Positions 8,600 to 16,306 of a stretch of DNA of 39,853 bases are shown piece by piece (positions within the stretch are counted from its first letter, which is position 1; each line of letters starts with the position of its first letter). The stretch lies in contig UQEF01000014.1 of the NCBI GenBank assembly GCA_900540045.1, positions 1 through 39,853 on the forward strand, read 5' to 3'. The translations under genes were made by a program, and so were the position numbers. The stretch is from an uncultured Eubacteriales bacterium. Its GTDB lineage: Bacteria; Bacillota; Clostridia; Christensenellales; Aristaeellaceae. The notes under the pieces are model-generated. The model saw nothing but the letters and a program-made list of their open reading frames with translations, made no database searches and had not been told where the DNA came from.

Positions 8600-8618
8600 A
8601 AAGGGACCGTCCCTTTTT
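8600..8618 (+). terminator. Intrinsic terminator after merR-type gene
   Basis: AAAGGGA/TCCCTTT stem (8600-8606/8610-8616) with a 3-nt loop, followed by further T residues, 9 bp after the stop. Confidence 0.75.
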
Positions 8619-9023
8619 ACCAATTGGAAAACCTTTCATGAGAAGATGGATTTCCTAAAAACAAAAACCCGGAGATCCCGCAAAGCATTGGCGGCATATG
8701 CCAACGCATCGGGCGCCTCTCCCCCACCACTCAAAAGCGCGAAAGCAGAATTTGTTGTGAACAAAGGAAATGCGCCTATGCCTGGAAAATCCGGTATGGG
8801 CGTACTTTTGTTATTGCGAATCTGTTTTCCTTCATTCGGACATCGCTTTTATAGAAAACGCGGATCTGTTGCAAAGCTTAACGGTGCCGGTTGCAGAGAC
8901 GCGCACAGGTTATAGACGCATTTTCGTGGTTTCAGTCACATCGTCGTTTGTTTGTAGGCGCAAAGGGCCATGCCGCTGGTATGAACAAATCAGATCAAGG
9001 ATAGGGCGCCCCAATAATCAGAC
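8619..9023. other. Intergenic stretch with no recognisable gene
   Basis: About 400 bp between the merR terminator and the marR promoter. Short open frames exist on the plus strand (for example 8770-9027) but lack a ribosome site, and their translations are Cys/Arg-rich without family resemblance. It may be decayed sequence. Confidence 0.5.
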
Positions 9024-9051
9024 TTGACAATGCAAGTAAAGCGAGTAAAAT
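9024..9051 (+). promoter_or_regulatory. Promoter of marR-type gene
   Basis: TTGACA (9024-9029), 16-bp spacer, TAAAAT (9046-9051). The spacer contains AAGTAA and GAGTAA half-sites resembling the adjacent operator. Confidence 0.7.
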
Positions 9052-9068
9052 AAGTAATCGATTACTTA
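9051..9068. promoter_or_regulatory. MarR operator O1 (palindrome)
   Basis: TAAGTAATCGATTACTTA is a perfect 18-bp palindrome directly after the -10, placed to repress the marR-type gene. A matching site lies before the MATE gene. Confidence 0.8.
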
Positions 9069-9102
9069 ATTAATCGGAGATGGAAGAAGCGAGGGATTGG
9101 AC

Positions 9103-9534
9103 ATGATGCCCTTTGGCCTGAAAATCGCCATTATTAACCGGGCGTTTCGCAAGAAATTAGACGAAAAGGCAGCTGCTCTGGGGCTAACGGCGGTTCAATT
9201 GCGGGTGCTTGGATCGATCAGTCGTTTAGAGGCAGCCGGTGAAACGGAAATTCATCAGAATGATCTGGAACGTCTTGAACATGTAACACATCCGGCCATG
9301 ACAAAGCTATTGCAGAGGCTGGAGGCCAAAGGCTTCGTCAATTGCGTCTCCAGCGCCAAAGACCGCAGATACAAGAAAATTGTCTGCACGGAACGATCGG
9401 CCGGCATTCATCACATGATTCTGGCCCAGGATGAAGAGGTCTTTGCAGAGCTGTGCCGTAATCTTACTACGAAACAGCGGCAGGAACTATCGTGCTTGGC
9501 CGACCTCATCCTCCAAAATGTCGAATCCGAGTAA
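9103..9534 (+). CDS. MarR family transcriptional regulator (MepR-like context)
   Basis: A 143-residue MarR-type winged-helix repressor. The N-terminal helix (INRAFRKKLDEKAAALGLT) is followed by TAVQLRVLGSI, the recognition region THPAMTKLLQRLEAKGFV and the wing SSAKDRRYKKIVCT. Start at ATG 9103 with GAGGG at 7 bp; TTG 9097 is an alternative. It precedes a MATE efflux gene, and the two share palindromic AAGTAA/TTACTT operators, the arrangement known for MepR-MepA. It probably represses both until an efflux substrate binds. Confidence 0.88.
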   Translation: MMPFGLKIAIINRAFRKKLDEKAAALGLTAVQLRVLGSISRLEAAGETEIHQNDLERLEHVTHPAMTKLLQRLEAKGFVNCVSSAKDRRYKKIVCTERSAGIHHMILAQDEEVFAELCRNLTTKQRQELSCLADLILQNVESE

Positions 9535-9599
9535 ATCCGGCTTCTTAAGGCAGTATGTGGAGAATTTCCTCCGCACGCTGCCAGCTTTTTCCCCCAATC

Positions 9600-9615
9600 A
9601 AGTAACTAGTTACTT
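9600..9615. promoter_or_regulatory. MarR operator O2 (palindrome before MATE gene)
   Basis: AAGTAACTAGTTACTT is a perfect 16-bp palindrome with the same half-site as O1. It lies just upstream of the MATE ribosome site. I see no clear -35/-10 here, so it may act as a block to transcription coming from the marR gene. Confidence 0.75.
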
Positions 9616-9636
9616 ATCAAAAGGAGGGACCTCCCT

Positions 9637-11031
9637 ATGGAAACTACAATCCCCGAAAAGAAAAGCTCCTTCGCTACAGAGCCAATCGGCAAACTCATTG
9701 TACGATTTGCCATCCCCAGTGTGATTGCGTTGCTGGTGAACTCACTGTATAACATTATGGACCAGATCTTCATCGGCTGGGGCGTGGGCTATCTGGGCAA
9801 TGGAGCTACCAACATCGTCTTTCCCATTACGATCATCGCGCTGGCACTGTCCATGATGATTGGCAACGGTGGTGCGGCGTATTTGAGCCTGAAACTGGGC
9901 GAGGGCGAGGCAAAGGCAGCCCAGAAAGGCGTGGGAAACGCAATTACACTGTCCGTAGTTGTAAGCATTATTCTGGCCATTGTATTTATCATTTTTATCG
10001 ATCCCCTGCTGACGCTGTTTGGCGCCACAGAAATTCTCCGCCCCTATGCGCTGGATTATGGTTACATCATCGGAGCCGGGCTTCCCTTTATGATGATTTC
10101 GGCCGCCATCAACTCCATGATCCGCGCGGATGGAAGCCCCAAATATGCGATGTTTTCCATGGTAATCGGCGCGATTCTCAACGTCATTCTCGATCCGGTG
10201 CTGATTTTTGTGTTTCATATGGGCATGCAGGGAGCCGCCATTGCAACCGTCATCGGTCAGGTAGCATCTTTTGTGGTGTCTGTCGTTTATTTGCCCCGTT
10301 TCAAAACCATACGGCTCAGCGCTTCTGCCTTTCGTCTGAACATACGAACCTGCGGAAGCATTGCGACATTCGGTTTGAGCAGCTTTATTACCCAGTTTGC
10401 CATCACAATCGTCATGGCGCTAACCAATAACCTTCTGGCCACTTACGGTGCTTCCTCCGTCTATGGGGCGGAAATTCCTCTTACAGCAACCGGCATTGTC
10501 ATGAAGGTCAATCAAATCATGATTGCTATTCTGCTGGGCATTGCCACCGGCGCGCAACCTATCATCGGCTTTAACTACGGCGCCAAGAACTTTCAACGCG
10601 TTAAGCAGGCTCTTGAGATCTCTTTGATTGCTTCAGAAATTGTATCGGTCCTCGCATTTTTGCTCTTTCAATTTGCGCCCATGACCGTCGTGTCCCTGTT
10701 TGGCTCAGAAGAAGGGCTTTATAACGAATTTGCTGTTATGGCATTCCGTGTTTTCCTGCTTCTTTGTCCCCTGACCGGGTTTCAGACCATTGCGGCGGTC
10801 TATCTGCAGGCCGTGGGCAAGCCCGTGAAATCCGCCATCCTTTCATTGGCACGTCAAATTATTTTCTTTATTCCAGCAGCGCTCATCCTTCCGACCTTTA
10901 TGGGCGTGGAGGGGGTCCTGTGGACCGGGCCGGTTGCAGATGGGTTGGCATTTGTTTTATCGTTGGTACTGCTTTTGTATGAAAGGAATCATCTCAAAAA
11001 GGAACATGCGCTTCGGTCGTCGCGTGCATGA
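9637..11031 (+). CDS. MATE family efflux transporter
   Basis: A 464-residue multidrug/toxic-compound extrusion protein, probably an Na+ or H+ antiporter with about twelve membrane helices in two six-helix halves. Features include PIGKLIVRFAIPSVIALLVN at the start of helix 1, NIMDQIFIGWGVG, a DGSPKYAMFS loop and, in the second half, GIATGAQPIIGFNYGA, the hallmark PxxGFNYGA motif. Length is typical. AAAAGGAGGG precedes ATG 9637. Controlled by the upstream MarR-type gene; a cytidylate-kinase-like gene follows after 24 bp. Closest to MepA-like transporters; substrates unknown. Confidence 0.93.
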   Translation: METTIPEKKSSFATEPIGKLIVRFAIPSVIALLVNSLYNIMDQIFIGWGVGYLGNGATNIVFPITIIALALSMMIGNGGAAYLSLKLGEGEAKAAQKGVGNAITLSVVVSIILAIVFIIFIDPLLTLFGATEILRPYALDYGYIIGAGLPFMMISAAINSMIRADGSPKYAMFSMVIGAILNVILDPVLIFVFHMGMQGAAIATVIGQVASFVVSVVYLPRFKTIRLSASAFRLNIRTCGSIATFGLSSFITQFAITIVMALTNNLLATYGASSVYGAEIPLTATGIVMKVNQIMIAILLGIATGAQPIIGFNYGAKNFQRVKQALEISLIASEIVSVLAFLLFQFAPMTVVSLFGSEEGLYNEFAVMAFRVFLLLCPLTGFQTIAAVYLQAVGKPVKSAILSLARQIIFFIPAALILPTFMGVEGVLWTGPVADGLAFVLSLVLLLYERNHLKKEHALRSSRA

Positions 11032-11055
11032 TTATCACTTAAGGAGGAGTTGTGC

Positions 11056-11643
11056 ATGAAAAACAGGATTATTACCATTAGCCGGGAGTTTGGAAGCGGA
11101 GGACGCACAATTGGAAAAACCGTCGCAACAGAGTTGGGAATTCCCTGCTACGACAGAGAGCTGCTGCAACAAATTGCTGCAGAAAGCGGATTTGATGAAA
11201 ACTACATCAAGGATGCCGGGGAATATGCGCCGGGGGGATTTCTGGTTTCCGCATTTTCGCATCACTCCGGCGGACCCAACAACGCGGATTATCTTTGGGA
11301 GATCCAATACAGGATCAGCACCGAGCTGGCACAAAAAGGTCCCTGCGTCATCGTAGGCCGCTGTGCGGATTATATCCTGCGCGATAAAGCGGATTTGCTG
11401 CGCGTTTTTGTCCATGCCGATATGAAATTCCGGGCAGAACGAATCGTGAAGGAATATGGAGAACGGGAAGCTTCCCCGCAGCAACGCCTGCGCGACAAGG
11501 ATAAACGCCGCGCGGCCTATCATCGGTTCTATACGGATATGAAGTGGGGGCGTGCGCAAAATTACGATATCACACTTAACAGCGGCACACTTGGGATTGA
11601 CAAGTGCGTGGAGATTCTCAAGGACCTCTATGAAGGTGCCTAG
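11056..11643 (+). CDS. Cytidylate kinase-like family protein
   Basis: A 195-residue P-loop kinase of the cytidylate kinase-like (AAA_26) family. ISREFGSGGRTIGKTVA is the modified Walker A; YDRELLQQIAAESGF, VIVGRCADYIL and DKDKRRAAYHRFYT (lid Arg residues) follow the family order. True CMP kinases are longer and are encoded with ribosomal protein S1, so the nucleotide or other substrate here is uncertain. Start at ATG 11056, with AAGGAGG 8 bp upstream. It follows the MATE gene closely and is probably cotranscribed, though the functional link is unclear. Confidence 0.85.
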   Translation: MKNRIITISREFGSGGRTIGKTVATELGIPCYDRELLQQIAAESGFDENYIKDAGEYAPGGFLVSAFSHHSGGPNNADYLWEIQYRISTELAQKGPCVIVGRCADYILRDKADLLRVFVHADMKFRAERIVKEYGEREASPQQRLRDKDKRRAAYHRFYTDMKWGRAQNYDITLNSGTLGIDKCVEILKDLYEGA

Positions 11644-11857
11644 GAGCCGTTCGCCCTTAATAAAGCCGATGTTCTTCCAGTTGAAGCGGAGAAGCTTTGC
11701 CTATCTGGTGTTCTTGCAGCTATGCCACACTTCTTCGCAAATGCCATAAGGAATTGCCGGTACTTCATGTGATTCTCTCCATGAGGCTTGAGCGTCTCAG
11801 CGGCACCGAAGGTGTGCTCGGAGCTTACCCACACAGCTGGCAGCCTAGCGGCATTCA

Positions 11858-11887
11858 TTGACATGTTCCAGTCGAGAATGATATAAT
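11858..11887 (+). promoter_or_regulatory. Promoter of secreted PNPOx-like gene
   Basis: TTGACA (11858-11863), 18-bp spacer, TATAAT (11882-11887). The preceding 11644-11857 shows no gene I can support; a 74-residue minus-strand frame there has no family resemblance. Confidence 0.8.
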
Positions 11888-11923
11888 ATTCACAATCAAA
11901 AAATTCATAAGGAGGCTTTCCCG

Positions 11924-13006
11924 ATGAAGAAACTGGCTGCGTTCCTGATGGCCTTACTCCTTGTATTGCCTGCGGTCGTCATGGCAGAAATGACAGAGGA
12001 GAAATTTCACGCCTGGGCAATCGAGAACGGTTATGTCAAGCAAGAGGTAGAGGCCATCTCCTCGGCCACCACCAACAAGGCAGGCGGCGTCAATTATGGC
12101 GCCATCGAGTGGTCGGAGGAACTTCAGCTGGCGGCGATCAAGGAATTTCTCAAGGGCGGCAACTACTTGGGCAGCAGCGACTTCGCGCAGGATGAGACCG
12201 GCTACAACTACCGTGAGATGTACCAGATGGCCACCAGTCTCAACAACGTCCCCAACAACACCAATCTTGAGCTGGTGCTGGATGTGAGCAGCATGCACCT
12301 TATGGGCGTATCCGAGGCGAGCACGACCAAGACCATTGAATTCCAGCGCAATCCCGCCGTGTCCATCAGCTGGTGCCGTCAGCTGCGCCCTGCTGAGGAG
12401 GAGGCCGGCTACAACTACTACTGTTCCTATGGCGTACAATTCGACGGAAATGTGCGGGTCTATACCGCCGCCGATCTGAAAACCACCGAGGGGCAGGATG
12501 CGCTCATCAACCTCTATGATAAGTATTATCCCACCTTGGCCTCCAACTGGGCTGCATACAGTGCATCCTTCGCGGAGGGGAGCACCCCGGAAGAAATCCG
12601 TGAGGGCAAGCTCGGCTATATTACCAGTTCCATCAGCAGCGGCTCAATGGTCGTGTATGAAGTTATTCCCACCCGCATCATTATTACCGCTCCCTTCCTG
12701 ATGAATATGGCTCCCCAGATGAGTAACGGCGCGATGTACGCTACCGTGCAGGAAGGGGAAGACCGCTATCATTACGACCTGTTGCTGTCCGACGCGTTCC
12801 TGGATCAGCTGGTGGCGTACAAGGCGGATTTCATCGCTACGGATGAGGGGAAGGCCGAAGTCGAGGCCTACTACAGCACCGGAATGTATCCCATGCTGGA
12901 CGAAATGTGCGCTCAGTACGGCGTGGCCACCAGCCTTGAGATGGCCCTGATGCCCACCAGTGCCGCGGGCCTCAAGACCCAGACCACCTGGACGCCGGCA
13001 ACGTAA
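11924..13006 (+). CDS. Secreted split-barrel (pyridoxamine 5'-phosphate oxidase-like) protein
   Basis: A 360-residue exported protein with a clear signal peptide (MKKLAAFLMALLLVLPAVVMA, cleavage after AMA-like site near residue 21). The middle (about 110-255) resembles an FMN-binding split barrel: LVLDVSSMHLMGVSEASTTK, FQRNPAVSISWCRQL and VRVYTAADLK match the PNPOx-like pattern. A segment EAISSATTN near residue 44 loosely resembles the ApbE flavinylation motif DxxSGAT but lacks its Gly. The C-terminal 100 residues are unassigned. It has its own promoter and a strong ribosome site and ends near a shared terminator. Likely an extracytoplasmic flavin-dependent redox protein; function not established. 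Confidence 0.7.
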   Translation: MKKLAAFLMALLLVLPAVVMAEMTEEKFHAWAIENGYVKQEVEAISSATTNKAGGVNYGAIEWSEELQLAAIKEFLKGGNYLGSSDFAQDETGYNYREMYQMATSLNNVPNNTNLELVLDVSSMHLMGVSEASTTKTIEFQRNPAVSISWCRQLRPAEEEAGYNYYCSYGVQFDGNVRVYTAADLKTTEGQDALINLYDKYYPTLASNWAAYSASFAEGSTPEEIREGKLGYITSSISSGSMVVYEVIPTRIIITAPFLMNMAPQMSNGAMYATVQEGEDRYHYDLLLSDAFLDQLVAYKADFIATDEGKAEVEAYYSTGMYPMLDEMCAQYGVATSLEMALMPTSAAGLKTQTTWTPAT

Positions 13007-13061
13007 TTCCAAAGTACCTGTCTGGATTTCGCCCTCCATGACAAATGGGCCGAAAAAAACA

Positions 13062-13106
13062 CCCTCCTGCTGTAGGATCCAAGAATTCCGATCCACAGCA
13101 GGAGGG
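13062..13106. terminator. Bidirectional intrinsic terminator
   Basis: CCCTCCTGCTGT (13062-13073) pairs with ACAGCAGGAGGG (13095-13106), extended by an inner GGATC/GATCC pairing. A run of A at 13053-13059 gives a T-run on the minus strand, so it best terminates the minus operon ending at 13257 and probably also stops the plus-strand gene. Confidence 0.85.
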
Positions 13107-13256
13107 AACTTTGTTGTAAGATAAACATGCGCGTGTATCATTGGCTGACCCTCCATCATGGCAGCAGGCCCTCGCCTGCAATTTGCCATGAATATGCGTC
13201 AAACCAAAGAGGCCGCATCATTTCGAGTGGCCGAACGTGTTTTCCATAAGGCGCCT

Positions 13257-13661
13257 TCAGACCTGAAAGCTTTCCTTCACGTCAAGCATCGTGCGGAATT
13301 CGCAGGTGGCCGGTTCGAGATGGAACATGCCCAGCCGGTTGCCGGTCTGCTCGTTATAGATGGCACGCAGATGCGGAGCAGCTTCAAGTGCCTTTTCGGC
13401 AAGCGTGTAGTCCTTTTCAAACACAGCGCGTCCATAAAAGCGGATAAACTCCTTGCCGACCGTCGCGCAGATTTCCACTTTCGGATTTTCCTTCATCTGT
13501 TTATAGCAGGCCTTGAACTCACCCACACCAAAATAAATGGTATCGCCTATCAGCAGGTGCATGCCCATGGGACGGCACTTGGGGTGATCTCCCTCTATGG
13601 TAGCAAGATAAAATACGCCTGCCTGCGTCAGAAATTCATCGAGTGTCTTCATGTTTGCCAT
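13257..13661 (-). CDS. Pyridoxamine 5'-phosphate oxidase family protein
   Basis: A 134-residue FMN-binding split-barrel protein. Typical pieces are the N-terminal FYLATIEGDHPKCRPMGMHL, the YFGVGEFKACYKQMKENPKVEIC strand-helix and FIRFYGRAVFEKD. Such small proteins reduce quinones, nitro compounds or heme-like ligands with bound flavin; the substrate cannot be named. The start is ATG 13661 with AAGGGGG upstream; the longer frame to 13709 overlaps the cupin gene. It lies 14 bp after the cupin gene and is its operon partner. Confidence 0.85.
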   Translation of the reverse strand: MANMKTLDEFLTQAGVFYLATIEGDHPKCRPMGMHLLIGDTIYFGVGEFKACYKQMKENPKVEICATVGKEFIRFYGRAVFEKDYTLAEKALEAAPHLRAIYNEQTGNRLGMFHLEPATCEFRTMLDVKESFQV

Positions 13662-13675
13662 GGTTGAAACCCCCT

Positions 13676-14635
13676 TCAATTTTCGTACTCCCAGGACGTA
13701 ACAAAGCAATTGTACTTTATAAAGAAACGATGCCTGTATGCCTCGTCCTTCCAGAGCTCAGGCTTGTTTGTCAGAACCGAAAGGCGTTCCTCCAAAAAGC
13801 TCAGCAGACGAACGGAGCAGCCCATATCATGGACTACCGTTCCCTCCTCCAGCACCTCCATATCATAGGTGGTATAAGGAGGAATGCGCACCAGTTCTCC
13901 CGTATGCGCCTCAAAGGTCTCCTGAAGTACATGGAACCGCACGCAGCCTTCCGTCACCTGGTAGAGCTCCCAGTCGTCATGCGGCATATCCCAGCGCACG
14001 CGCAATCCCTTGCGGGCTTCCACGCGCCACACCTCATACATGTCGCTGGTTTCCCAACGGCCCAGGACCTGACGCAGCACCGCTCCCGGCAGCGTGAACT
14101 CGGAAAGTCCGGCATCCGGGGTGCGGACCTCCGGAAGGCTTCGCCGATCGACGGGAGTCGTTACAGGCTCTTCCCGCTTGAAGGTGGAACGCGCCAGCGC
14201 AAAGCGCTCGGCACACTCCGGATCTTCCAGTAATTGCGGATAGTTTTCCCGGATCCGGTTGTAGTGAATGCGCCGGCCATAAATGTTCACGCCCTGCAGG
14301 AACAGTCGCAGCGTGGTGCGCTCCCCCGGAAAATGGAACGCGTGCGGCACCCCTGTGGGAACATACAGAAAGTCTCCCGCCTGCAAAACCGTGCTCTTCC
14401 CGCGGATGACAATTTCCACCGTTCCCTTGGGAAGGAAGAACAGTTCGCAGCCATGCGTGTGCTGATGATACGCTTCCCCCTTGTCCTGATCATAGATGCC
14501 GTCGCGGACTTCCATCATATCATTGTGTCCCACAGGCTTCATCAGGCATACGGAGAGCTCGGAATCCGAGCGGGTAGAATCCACCCAGTCCTCTTCCACC
14601 TGTGGGCGAACGAGATACTTACTTGCACTGGCCAT
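13676..14635 (-). CDS. Cupin domain-containing protein (bicupin)
   Basis: A 319-residue protein with two beta-barrel cupin regions. The first (about 60-150) has YHQHTHGCELFFLPKGTVEI and the second motif PTGVPHAFHFPG, giving the metal-binding His/Glu set. The second (about 205-290) has DWELYQVTEGCVRFHV and IPPYTTYDM but fewer His, so it may not bind metal. Start at ATG 14635 with GGAGG 5 bp upstream; upstream in-frame codons overlap the preceding gene. First of two genes reading leftward with the PNPOx-like gene. Could be a sugar- or small-molecule-modifying enzyme, or a ligand-binding protein. Confidence 0.8.
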   Translation of the reverse strand: MASASKYLVRPQVEEDWVDSTRSDSELSVCLMKPVGHNDMMEVRDGIYDQDKGEAYHQHTHGCELFFLPKGTVEIVIRGKSTVLQAGDFLYVPTGVPHAFHFPGERTTLRLFLQGVNIYGRRIHYNRIRENYPQLLEDPECAERFALARSTFKREEPVTTPVDRRSLPEVRTPDAGLSEFTLPGAVLRQVLGRWETSDMYEVWRVEARKGLRVRWDMPHDDWELYQVTEGCVRFHVLQETFEAHTGELVRIPPYTTYDMEVLEEGTVVHDMGCSVRLLSFLEERLSVLTNKPELWKDEAYRHRFFIKYNCFVTSWEYEN

Positions 14636-14651
14636 ATTATCCTCCATCCAA

Positions 14652-15086
14652 TCAATACAGCGTGGGCCACAATTTGAAATCCCAGACAATTCCGCCATAA
14701 TCGCAGCGCTGTTTTACGCTTCCGTCCTGTCCGAGCACAAAAACGCTCAGATGCGCCTGTGGCGTGCAGATTTCGCCCTTGGTAAACAGTGCGTTTTCCT
14801 CTACATACAGACGTTCTCCCAGCGTATGGACACGACAAAGCTCATAGCGCCGCTGCGTATCATCATCGTAGAGAGCCTGAACCGCCTGCGGCAGTTGCTC
14901 CCGAAGCTCGCTGCGGGCGTTGTAGATCGCCGGGCGAATAATCGGTTTCCCTACGAAGGCGTCAAAATCCGTATAGACGATCATTCGCTCGATCTTGCCC
15001 TCCGCATCCAGATCGCAAAGCAGCGCTGTGGGAGTGTCGTAGACGATGTTTTTCTGGCCTACATCTTTTGCCCAAAAGATGTGCAA
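14652..15086 (-). pseudogene. NTF2-like domain fragment, probably 5'-truncated
   Basis: A 144-codon frame ending 17 bp before the cupin gene. The segments TPTALLCDLDAEGKIERMIV and QRRYELCRVHTLGERLYVEE loosely resemble NTF2/SnoaL-like folds. No ATG with a ribosome site exists at the 5' end; only a TTG at 15086, lying in a perfect inverted repeat (15061-15082) and next to the consensus promoter of tRNA-Ser on the other strand. I infer that the original N-terminus was lost at the tRNA-side boundary, but a genuine short gene starting at TTG is possible. Confidence 0.4.
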
Positions 15087-15093
15087 AAACTGC

Positions 15094-15122
15094 TTGACAC
15101 TTTCCAGTAAAACAGATATAAT
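15094..15122 (+). promoter_or_regulatory. Promoter of tRNA-Ser
   Basis: TTGACA (15094-15099), 17-bp spacer, TATAAT (15117-15122), 34 bp before the mature tRNA. Full consensus, as expected for a stable RNA. Confidence 0.88.
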
Positions 15123-15156
15123 ATTTTTGTTGTGAATGATGCAACAACGCGACCAT

Positions 15157-15247
15157 GGAGAGTTGGCTGAGTGGTCGAAGGCGCACGACTGGAAATCGTG
15201 TTTACGTTGATAGCGTAACTAGGGTTCAAATCCCTAACTCTCCGCCA
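15157..15247 (+). tRNA. tRNA-Ser (anticodon GGA)
   Basis: A 91-nt class II tRNA. The acceptor stem GGAGAGT (15157-15163) pairs with ACTCTCC (15237-15243), followed by discriminator G and an encoded CCA. The anticodon stem CACGA/TCGTG encloses CTGGAAA with anticodon GGA. A long variable arm (TTTACG...CGTAA) and GGTTCAAATCC T-loop confirm a serine tRNA. The 3' end is a common integration site, and an island follows. Confidence 0.96.
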
Positions 15248-15605
15248 AATAAGGACTGAAACTTTGATACAAGGTTTCAGTCCTTTTCTTTATATTCCTG
15301 CAAAATCCAAATGCAAAACGACTTTTGCACCCGGAAATTTGCAGGTTTTCAGCTTACCGCAGTCTCAGAAATTTCCGGAGCAATTTCTCCCACAAAAACC
15401 GCATAGAGAAAATGCACCCACTGTCTTCGGTGGGTGCATAACAAAACGATTGCCCGGCTTTCGTTTTGCAGTTGGGGGCTATCGTTTTGTGAATAGCCCT
15501 TTCGTTTTGTTTTGGGTGCAAACAGTAGAAAATCATGGGATATTGACCGCCAACTATTCCCGGCAAAATTTACGAATCTCATCTATATAGCGCCTATAAT
15601 GGGTT
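15241..15605. repeat. Left copy of about 360-bp inverted repeat
   Basis: From the tRNA-Ser 3' end (TCCGCCAAAT) through the terminator, a hairpin and TCGTTTTG motif block to the 3' end of the HipA-like gene (IRKFCRE stop), this stretch matches the reverse complement of 17811-18172. By eye the identity is high, strongest at 15410-15540, with a divergent patch near 15340-15390. Inside are a TGCACCCAC/GTGGGTGCA hairpin (15413-15438) and TCGTTTTG at 15461, 15482 and 15502, with the inverse at 15442. Confidence 0.88.
15251..15290 (+). terminator. Terminator of tRNA-Ser
   Basis: AAGGACTGAAAC (15251-15262) pairs with GTTTCAGTCCTT (15273-15284), then TTCTTTAT. The same element recurs inverted at 18129-18163. 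Confidence 0.85.
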
Positions 15606-16306
15606 GCCAGTTCTGGCGGGTATATTTTTGTAAGGGCATCGAGCAGTTCCTTGATTTTTGAATCAGGAATAGCAAGAAAACGCTGACAGATGTCTGCAAG
15701 AGCTGCGTCAAAGAATTCTTTGGAGCATATTTTCAAATCATCGACCAGCATTTCATAGAATGCCAATGTGCATGGCCTGTATTCTATCTCCGGAAGCATG
15801 AACCGGGTTAATTGTTCGGCTGAAATCAACCGTCCATACGCATTCTTGTTCTCCATAACCATGATCGAAAAATCATCAGTATGACACCCTTCTGCAAAAT
15901 CACATGTGTACAGGTGCCCGGCGGAATAAAGCAAATCACAAGAATCATTATCTTCAAGCAGGCAGTGGGCCAATAGGCAATAAACATATTCGCTCTGCAA
16001 AGAGGCGTTGTGACGAATACGTTCATAATCCGGAAGCGTATCTGACGCGATGAATTCAATGGCAACTTCATATTTGTCACCGTGTTTGGGAAGCATCAGG
16101 CGGGCATCCGGAACATTCACACCCATCAGTTTTGACAGATGCAGCCCCATGAACTCATTGCATGCACAGTCCCGGCCAGCGCTTTTGATGACATATCTAG
16201 TGCCACCATTGTCCTTTGGCGCTGCTAAATACTTTTCGTTGCTCAAACCATGAGTTTTATATAATTCATATGAGTAATCCTTACGATTGAGAAAGTATTG
16301 GTTCAT
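15554..16306 (-). CDS. HipA-like kinase domain protein
   Basis: A 250-residue protein resembling stand-alone HipA-like/PI3-PI4-kinase-fold domains. GGTRYVIKSAG near residue 35 is the ATP-lysine strand, followed by CNEFMGLHLSKLMGVNVPDA as in HipA. LLEDNDSCDLLYSAGHLYTCDFAEG fits a catalytic Asp-Asn loop and a metal-binding Asp, though weakly. The C-terminal 80 residues are helical. Of ATG 16309 and 16306 I prefer 16306 for spacing from AGGAAGG. It overlaps the end of the recombinase remnant by 26 bp. No HipB partner is adjacent. A second copy of its last codons lies at the right repeat (17821-17862). A kinase or toxin-like role is inferred. Confidence 0.65.
   Translation of the reverse strand: MNQYFLNRKDYSYELYKTHGLSNEKYLAAPKDNGGTRYVIKSAGRDCACNEFMGLHLSKLMGVNVPDARLMLPKHGDKYEVAIEFIASDTLPDYERIRHNASLQSEYVYCLLAHCLLEDNDSCDLLYSAGHLYTCDFAEGCHTDDFSIMVMENKNAYGRLISAEQLTRFMLPEIEYRPCTLAFYEMLVDDLKICSKEFFDAALADICQRFLAIPDSKIKELLDALTKIYPPELATHYRRYIDEIRKFCRE

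Noticed and set aside
15061..15082. Perfect inverted repeat ACATCTTTTG/CAAAAGATGT as a terminator
   Set aside because: No upstream plus-strand gene needs it, and there is no T-run; kept only as part of the fragment boundary observation.
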